Source: an uncultured Holophagaceae bacterium
GTDB taxonomy: Bacteria; Acidobacteriota; Holophagae; Holophagales; Holophagaceae
Direction: 5' to 3'
DNA length: 57,249 nucleotides
Assembly (NCBI GenBank): GCA_903927605.1
Contig: CAIYNT010000162.1
Span: 1-57,249 of the forward strand
The notes beneath the pieces were generated by a model that saw only the letters and a list, made by a program, of their open reading frames with translations, searched no databases and was not told the origin of the DNA. The position numbers were made by a program, and so were the translations under genes. This document shows positions 52,818 through 57,249 of the stretch, piece after piece. Position 1 is the first letter of the stretch. Each line of letters starts with the position of its first letter.

Positions 52818-53954
52818 TCAGCCCTGGGGCTTCTTCTTGGGCTTGCTAGCCTTGACCGGGGCCTTCGGGGCCGGGGCATCCACGAGACCTGTGTCCGTAT
52901 GGATCTTCTCCACGGCATCTGGGGCCTTCACCTCGATCTCGACGCGACGATTCCGGCTCTGGCCCTCGCGGGACTTGTTATCCGCCACGGGATTGTCCGG
53001 GCCGAAGCCCTCGGTGGATACCTTCGTGGCCGGAAGGCCGGCATCGATGAGCACCTCGGCCACCGACTGGGCCCGCCGCAGGGAGAGCGCCTTGTTGTGT
53101 GCCTTGCTGCCCACGCTGGAGGTGTGACCACCGACTACAAGGCTGTACTCGCCCGGGTAGGCCTTCAGCTGCTGCGCGACAGCCTCGACTGCCGCGATGC
53201 CCTCCGGGCTGAGCTCAGCCCCGTTGTTGGCGAAATGCAGGACCGCATCGCCCAGCACGATCTTGGTCGGCAAGGGCGCGGGTACCGGTACAGGGGCAAC
53301 GGGAGGCGGTGGTGGGACAGGCGCAGCCGCTGGTTCAGGGGCCGCTGGAGGTGGCGCCGGAATCGGGGCTGGCGGCTCGGGCGCCGGGGCCACAACCACG
53401 GTCGCAGGGATCATTGGGGCGGCACCGCCCCAGCGGAAGCCGAATCCCACGAGCGCCGCAAGTTCCTGCCGCCGGGTGGAGGTGTCCACTGTGGTCGACC
53501 GGAGTTCCAGGCTCCCCAGGCCCTGCTTGCCCAAAAGCACCTGCGTACCGACGGCACCGACCAGGTTGAGGCGCGTGGTGGTGCTGCCGCTCAGGGAGAG
53601 TGGGTTCTGCAGCTGCGAGGCCCCGAGGCCCGCCCGCAGGAACGGGATCCAGCGTCCCGTGCCGAGGAGGGGACGGAAGAGCGCAGTGGCGTCGAGGTGG
53701 TCCTCGTTGGCCTTCCAGAGGTGGCTGGTCGGTTCCAGCCGACTGTCGAAGTAGGTGGCCTCCCAACCCCAGTGAGGCGCGAGCCACTGGCCGGCGCCCA
53801 AGCCGAAGCCCATGGAGTCCTTCACGCAGTCTGAGTTCTGCTGGGACAGGTGGGCCAGCTGGCCCTGGACCCAGTTGAAATCCTGGGAAGGCGCTTCGGC
53901 TGCCGTGAGGGCCGGCACAGCCATGAGACAGGTGATGGCAAGCAGGTTTCGCAT
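52818..53954 (-). CDS. OmpA-family outer-membrane protein
   Basis: 378 residues. Signal peptide (MRNLLAITCLMAVPALTAAEA). Residues about 25-180 form a beta-barrel-like domain (aromatic-rich strands, YFDSRLEPTSHLW, PFLRAGLGASQLQNPL, LVGFGFRWGG). A Pro/Ala-rich linker (about 185-230) leads to an OmpA C-terminal domain: ADAVLHFANNG-like start, YSLVVGGHTSSVGSKAHNKAL, SLRRAQSVAEVLIDAGLP and NRRVEIEV, the peptidoglycan-binding motif set. A Lys/Pro tail ends the protein. It anchors the outer membrane to the wall. It is 38 bases downstream of the large Ig-repeat gene, on the same strand. Confidence 0.9.
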   Translation of the reverse strand: MRNLLAITCLMAVPALTAAEAPSQDFNWVQGQLAHLSQQNSDCVKDSMGFGLGAGQWLAPHWGWEATYFDSRLEPTSHLWKANEDHLDATALFRPLLGTGRWIPFLRAGLGASQLQNPLSLSGSTTTRLNLVGAVGTQVLLGKQGLGSLELRSTTVDTSTRRQELAALVGFGFRWGGAAPMIPATVVVAPAPEPPAPIPAPPPAAPEPAAAPVPPPPPVAPVPVPAPLPTKIVLGDAVLHFANNGAELSPEGIAAVEAVAQQLKAYPGEYSLVVGGHTSSVGSKAHNKALSLRRAQSVAEVLIDAGLPATKVSTEGFGPDNPVADNKSREGQSRNRRVEIEVKAPDAVEKIHTDTGLVDAPAPKAPVKASKPKKKPQG

Positions 53955-53992
53955 GGGTGAAGTCCTGAAAACGTTCGTTAAATCGCCGGAGA

Positions 53993-56900
53993 TCAGTTGC
54001 AGCCGATGTTGTCGATGTAGGCGTAGCCACCGTGTCCAGTCTGCGTACAGTCGGCGGCCTGGACCGTGATCTTCAGCTGGTGTCCCTGGCGGCTGGCGCC
54101 CAGGTTCAGGCTCACCTTCTGCCAGTTGATCCCGAACCACTGGGTGGCACCCGTCCCATTGCCTGCGAGCCAGCCGGGGTACCCATCGGTGTAGGTGGTA
54201 GTCCCGACGGTGCTGGGGGGGTAGTGGTGGACGTAATAGAGGACTTCATAGCTGTTCGTCACGTCCTGCACCAGGATGTCCACATAGGGCAGCTGATCAG
54301 GCGTGTGCCCCGCGCTCTGCATGGCCCCCGCCCAATAGAACGTCAGTTTCGGGTCAGCCACCGTGGTCGGAACCGTGATTGTCTCGAACATCCGGCTGAT
54401 ATGGGCTCCATTGGCCGGGTTGTTGACTCGGAAGGAATAGCTGCCATCCAGCACAGATGCGATGCCAGGTACGTTCGGATCGGCCGCGTGCGTTGGACTG
54501 TTGACCAATGCGCTATCCGCCGATCCCGTGTTCCAAGGGTTGATGTTGTATGAGTTCATCTGCCCGGTCGTGGCGCTGAACGTCGGCGCTGCCGGGTAAT
54601 AGATGCCGTTGTTAGAGCCCTGCTGGAGCGTCCAGGGCGCGGCCGAAGGATCCCCATTCTCGAAGCAGGAGTTGGTGAACCAGGGCGTGAGGCCGGCCTG
54701 CTTCACCACGAACTGGGCGTACCCGGAATGGGAGAAGGTCGGATCGCAGGGGGTAGATGTGGTCTCCAGGGCCACGGTGGTCGCATAGGGATTGGCCAGG
54801 GCGGGGATGGTGAACGTGAACGTGTTCCCAACCAGGGGCACGGCGATGCGTGGAGCACTGCCGTTCTGGCTCCAATAGATGTAGGTGGCGGCCTCATCGC
54901 CATTGGTGACGGTCCCACTCACGGTCACGTTGTTGGCGCTGTTCACGACCACGTCCTGGGTGATGTCGGGGTTGGAGACCACACCAATATTCGTGATCGT
55001 GATGGTGGCGTAGGTGGCCGTCGGGAATCCAGTATCGGCGCCGGAGAAAACCCGGTCGTAATCCGCCAGGCGGTGAATGCTGGTCTGCCCTTCGAACGCG
55101 AACTTGGTCAGCGCGGGGCTGTATCCGGCCGCCCGGTCGTAGGCCGAGAATCCGGTGCCTGCGGACCAGGTGATGGTGAGGGCGTTCCCGGGGTAATTGG
55201 GGTCCATGACGCTGAACTTGCCCGCGGTGTTGTCGTAGCCGTAGACTGCCGTCGCCAGGCCGTTGTTGACTGCCGGGCGGGCGTCGGCCATGAGGAACAC
55301 CTGCGGCTGTCCCGTGACCATGAGGCCGGTCATCAAGGCCAGTCCCGTCTGCCGGTCCGTGAGGGCATAGGCGCTCTGCGCCCAGAGGGCACCCCAGCTA
55401 TCCATGGTGCCATTGGCCAGACGGCTGATGAGGGCCGCGGCGTTGGCGTCTCCGACGGTGGGGAACTGGTTGTACAGGCCCACGCCGCCGTTGGAGGCCT
55501 TCCTGAATGGGAAGTACCAGGACGCGAAGGAGCCCATGCCCAAACTGGCGCCGCCGGGCAGGTCATAAACGGATGGATTGTTCTGCCGCCAATCGTCGGT
55601 GCCACTGGCAAAGCCGAGGTTTTGGGTGGCCAGCGCCAGGCCCGGAATGCCCAGGACCGCATAGCGGCCGGGAAGCAGGGTCGTGAAGGTCACGGTGTGG
55701 GCCGTGGTATCGACGGCCTTCAATCCCGTGGACACCCAGCGGCTGTAGCTGGGATCCCAGTAGAAGGCCATGGGCAGGTCAGTGCCGGCCAGATTCGGAG
55801 TCGCCAGGGCGGGGTCATATGCGAGGGTGATGGTGATCGGCACCCGGAACGGATAGCCCATGTTGGAAGCGATGTTGAAGGTGTGCGAGTAGTCCTGGGC
55901 GCTGGGAACGATGGTGCCGGGAAGCGCCGTCTCCTTGTTCACGGTCAGCGTTACATCGCCGCAGACGCTCTGTCCCTGATTCGGAACGGTGATGGAGATC
56001 TGACCATTGAGAAGGTTTCCGGAACCAGGCGTCAGGGGTCCTCCTCCCGCCGTGGGGATGGTCACCGTCCAGGTATCCGAAGGAACGGTGATCCACTGCA
56101 CCGTGGTCTGGGAGGTGGCCGTGTAACCCTGGGCATTCGTCACGGTCAGGGTGCAGGTCCGGGTGGTTCCGGGCGTGTTCACGATGCCGGTGGGGACCGA
56201 CGTTCCCGAGGTGACCGTCAGCGGAGTGCTGATCCCGTCTCCGGTGATCACCGCATGACCATCCGAACTGCCCGTAAAGAGCGCCGTGAGGCTGGAGGAT
56301 TGCCCGACGGGAACAATCGAGGGGTTGGAAGTCAGGTTGGCTGTGGGATAGGCCAGGACGGTCATCACCACAGTCTGGGAGGCCCCACCCGCGGTGTTGG
56401 TGCCGCTGATCGAAACGGAGAAGGAACCCGAGACCGTCGGCGTGCCGCTGATGATGCCGGTGACGGGGTCGAGGGTCAAGCCGGTGGGCAGGCTTCCGCT
56501 GGTGACCGCATACGACGTGGGGAGCCCACCCGCAGGATTCGGCACATTGGAAGTAATGGGGAGCGTAGTGGTGTAGGTGACTGGAGTGTTGTAGTTCAGT
56601 GAGGTGGGGGCGGCCACCGCCACGATGTAGGTCACGCTGTTGGACACCGCCGAAGGGCGAGCTCCATTGGTGGCGGTGATGGTGAAAGTGGAGGAACCGG
56701 ACACCGTGGGCGTTCCGGAAATGGCGCCCGTGCTGGCATTGAGCGTGAGCCCAGTGGGCAGGGAACCGCTGGTCAGCAAATAGGTCGTGGCCAACCCCGG
56801 GTTCGTATTGGTCAGTGTCGGGTTCTGGGCGGTGATAGCCAGACCCCTGGGGAAGGTCTGAGGGGTGGTGTAACTCACCGTCAGGTTCGCGGCGGGGTTT

Positions 56901-57249
56901 ACCGTGATCGTCACGGTCGAGCTGGCGCAGCCGCCGGTGTTGCAGTAGTTCACCGTGTAGGGTCCATAGGTCCCGGCAGGGGTTGTTCCAGCCTGAGTGA
57001 TCGTGCCATTCGCATTCAGCGTCAGGCCCGCGGCCAGGGGGCCACCGGCCGTTACCGTCGCACTTGTGATCGCTCCACCCGTGTTGGCGGGTGTCAGGGT
57101 CGTGACCGCACCGACCGTTTCCGTCACGTTCACGGGGCTCACCACCGGGGCCACCGCGTTCACGGCAATAGTTACCGTCGAGCTCGCACAGCCACCGGTG
57201 TTGCAGTAGTTCACCGTGTAGGGGCCATAGGTCCCGGCAGGGGTTGTTC
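53993..57249 (-). CDS. large Ig-repeat surface protein, N-terminus beyond the window
   Basis: The frame is open at the right edge; about 1085 residues are visible. From the edge come repeats containing YGPYTVNYCNTGGCASSTVT, spaced about 84 residues (253 bases at 56940 and 57193), then putative-Ig (He_PIG) units with LPTGLTLNASTGAISGTPTV and LPTGLTLDPVTGIISGTPTV, then a ZU5-like or stalk region, a C39/transglutaminase-unlike central domain (about 55050-55700), and a C-terminal jelly-roll/CBM-like domain ending in YAYIDNIGCN. Cys pairs in the repeats suggest extracytoplasmic disulfides. It is probably a secreted adhesin or polymer-binding protein. The true start cannot be seen. Confidence 0.85.
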   Translation of the reverse strand, partial: TTPAGTYGPYTVNYCNTGGCASSTVTIAVNAVAPVVSPVNVTETVGAVTTLTPANTGGAITSATVTAGGPLAAGLTLNANGTITQAGTTPAGTYGPYTVNYCNTGGCASSTVTITVNPAANLTVSYTTPQTFPRGLAITAQNPTLTNTNPGLATTYLLTSGSLPTGLTLNASTGAISGTPTVSGSSTFTITATNGARPSAVSNSVTYIVAVAAPTSLNYNTPVTYTTTLPITSNVPNPAGGLPTSYAVTSGSLPTGLTLDPVTGIISGTPTVSGSFSVSISGTNTAGGASQTVVMTVLAYPTANLTSNPSIVPVGQSSSLTALFTGSSDGHAVITGDGISTPLTVTSGTSVPTGIVNTPGTTRTCTLTVTNAQGYTATSQTTVQWITVPSDTWTVTIPTAGGGPLTPGSGNLLNGQISITVPNQGQSVCGDVTLTVNKETALPGTIVPSAQDYSHTFNIASNMGYPFRVPITITLAYDPALATPNLAGTDLPMAFYWDPSYSRWVSTGLKAVDTTAHTVTFTTLLPGRYAVLGIPGLALATQNLGFASGTDDWRQNNPSVYDLPGGASLGMGSFASWYFPFRKASNGGVGLYNQFPTVGDANAAALISRLANGTMDSWGALWAQSAYALTDRQTGLALMTGLMVTGQPQVFLMADARPAVNNGLATAVYGYDNTAGKFSVMDPNYPGNALTITWSAGTGFSAYDRAAGYSPALTKFAFEGQTSIHRLADYDRVFSGADTGFPTATYATITITNIGVVSNPDITQDVVVNSANNVTVSGTVTNGDEAATYIYWSQNGSAPRIAVPLVGNTFTFTIPALANPYATTVALETTSTPCDPTFSHSGYAQFVVKQAGLTPWFTNSCFENGDPSAAPWTLQQGSNNGIYYPAAPTFSATTGQMNSYNINPWNTGSADSALVNSPTHAADPNVPGIASVLDGSYSFRVNNPANGAHISRMFETITVPTTVADPKLTFYWAGAMQSAGHTPDQLPYVDILVQDVTNSYEVLYYVHHYPPSTVGTTTYTDGYPGWLAGNGTGATQWFGINWQKVSLNLGASRQGHQLKITVQAADCTQTGHGGYAYIDNIGCN

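Overview
The window is GC-rich (about two thirds G+C by eye), densely coded on both strands, and chromosomal in character. AcnB-type aconitase, a ribH-nusB-accB-accC run, a multihaem c-type cytochrome, two hybrid histidine kinases, acyl-CoA metabolism and several DinB-fold proteins fit a Gram-negative, respiratory soil or sediment bacterium. My best guess is Acidobacteriota, class Holophagae (Geothrix-like). That is inference from gene content and style; there is no rRNA here to prove it.

Layout. 0-9.3 kb: end of an RluA-type pseudouridine synthase, a pseudo-rhodanese, an AmpG-like transporter, a serine hydrolase in a lower-GC patch, small stress/detoxification enzymes (DUF2231 membrane protein, DUF4287/DUF5655 protein with a probable CTG start, two DinB proteins, YbaK deacylase, a TIP30-like SDR, arylamine N-acetyltransferase). 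9.4-16.6 kb: an HD-GYP protein divergent from acnB, then ribH-nusB-accB-accC. 16.6-17.1 kb: an intact tRNA-Thr(TGT) flanked by 5' and 3' tRNA fragments and palindromes. 17.2-24.7 kb: thioesterase, YXWGXW-repeat protein, Ni/Co transporter, murJ, beta-helix lipoprotein, seven-haem cytochrome. 24.7-38.1 kb: hybrid kinase, acyl-CoA dehydrogenase, a secreted protein, a single-chain MmeI-like restriction-modification enzyme, a palindrome-rich spacer, hydrolase, DinB, a second hybrid kinase ending in a dinB remnant. 38.1-45.4 kb: Ig-like lipoprotein, acyl-CoA carboxyltransferase, MFS transporter, DUF302, SDR, aminotransferase, acyl-CoA dehydrogenase. 45.6-57.2 kb: TPR and transglutaminase-TPR proteins, ArnA-like formyltransferase, malic enzyme, AsnA, OmpA-family protein, and a large Ig-repeat surface protein cut by the window edge.

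How the genes work together. AcnB, malic enzyme, aminotransferase and AsnA serve the TCA cycle/pyruvate/amino-acid node. AccB and AccC could feed both acetyl-CoA carboxylase and the orphan carboxyltransferase at 38.7 kb. Two acyl-CoA dehydrogenases fit fatty-acid or branched-chain acid oxidation, with electrons possibly leaving through the multihaem cytochrome.

The most striking signal is a set of small palindromic elements that sit between genes and also, in frame, inside genes: ybaK (6887-6937), the carboxyltransferase (39472-39509) and the MmeI-like methyltransferase (about 32494-32640). Related or similarly built palindromes flank the tRNA (16643-16705), follow an acyl-CoA dehydrogenase (45457-45508) and fill 33841-34191. 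They look like non-autonomous repeats tolerated as peptide inserts; their mobility is not proven here.
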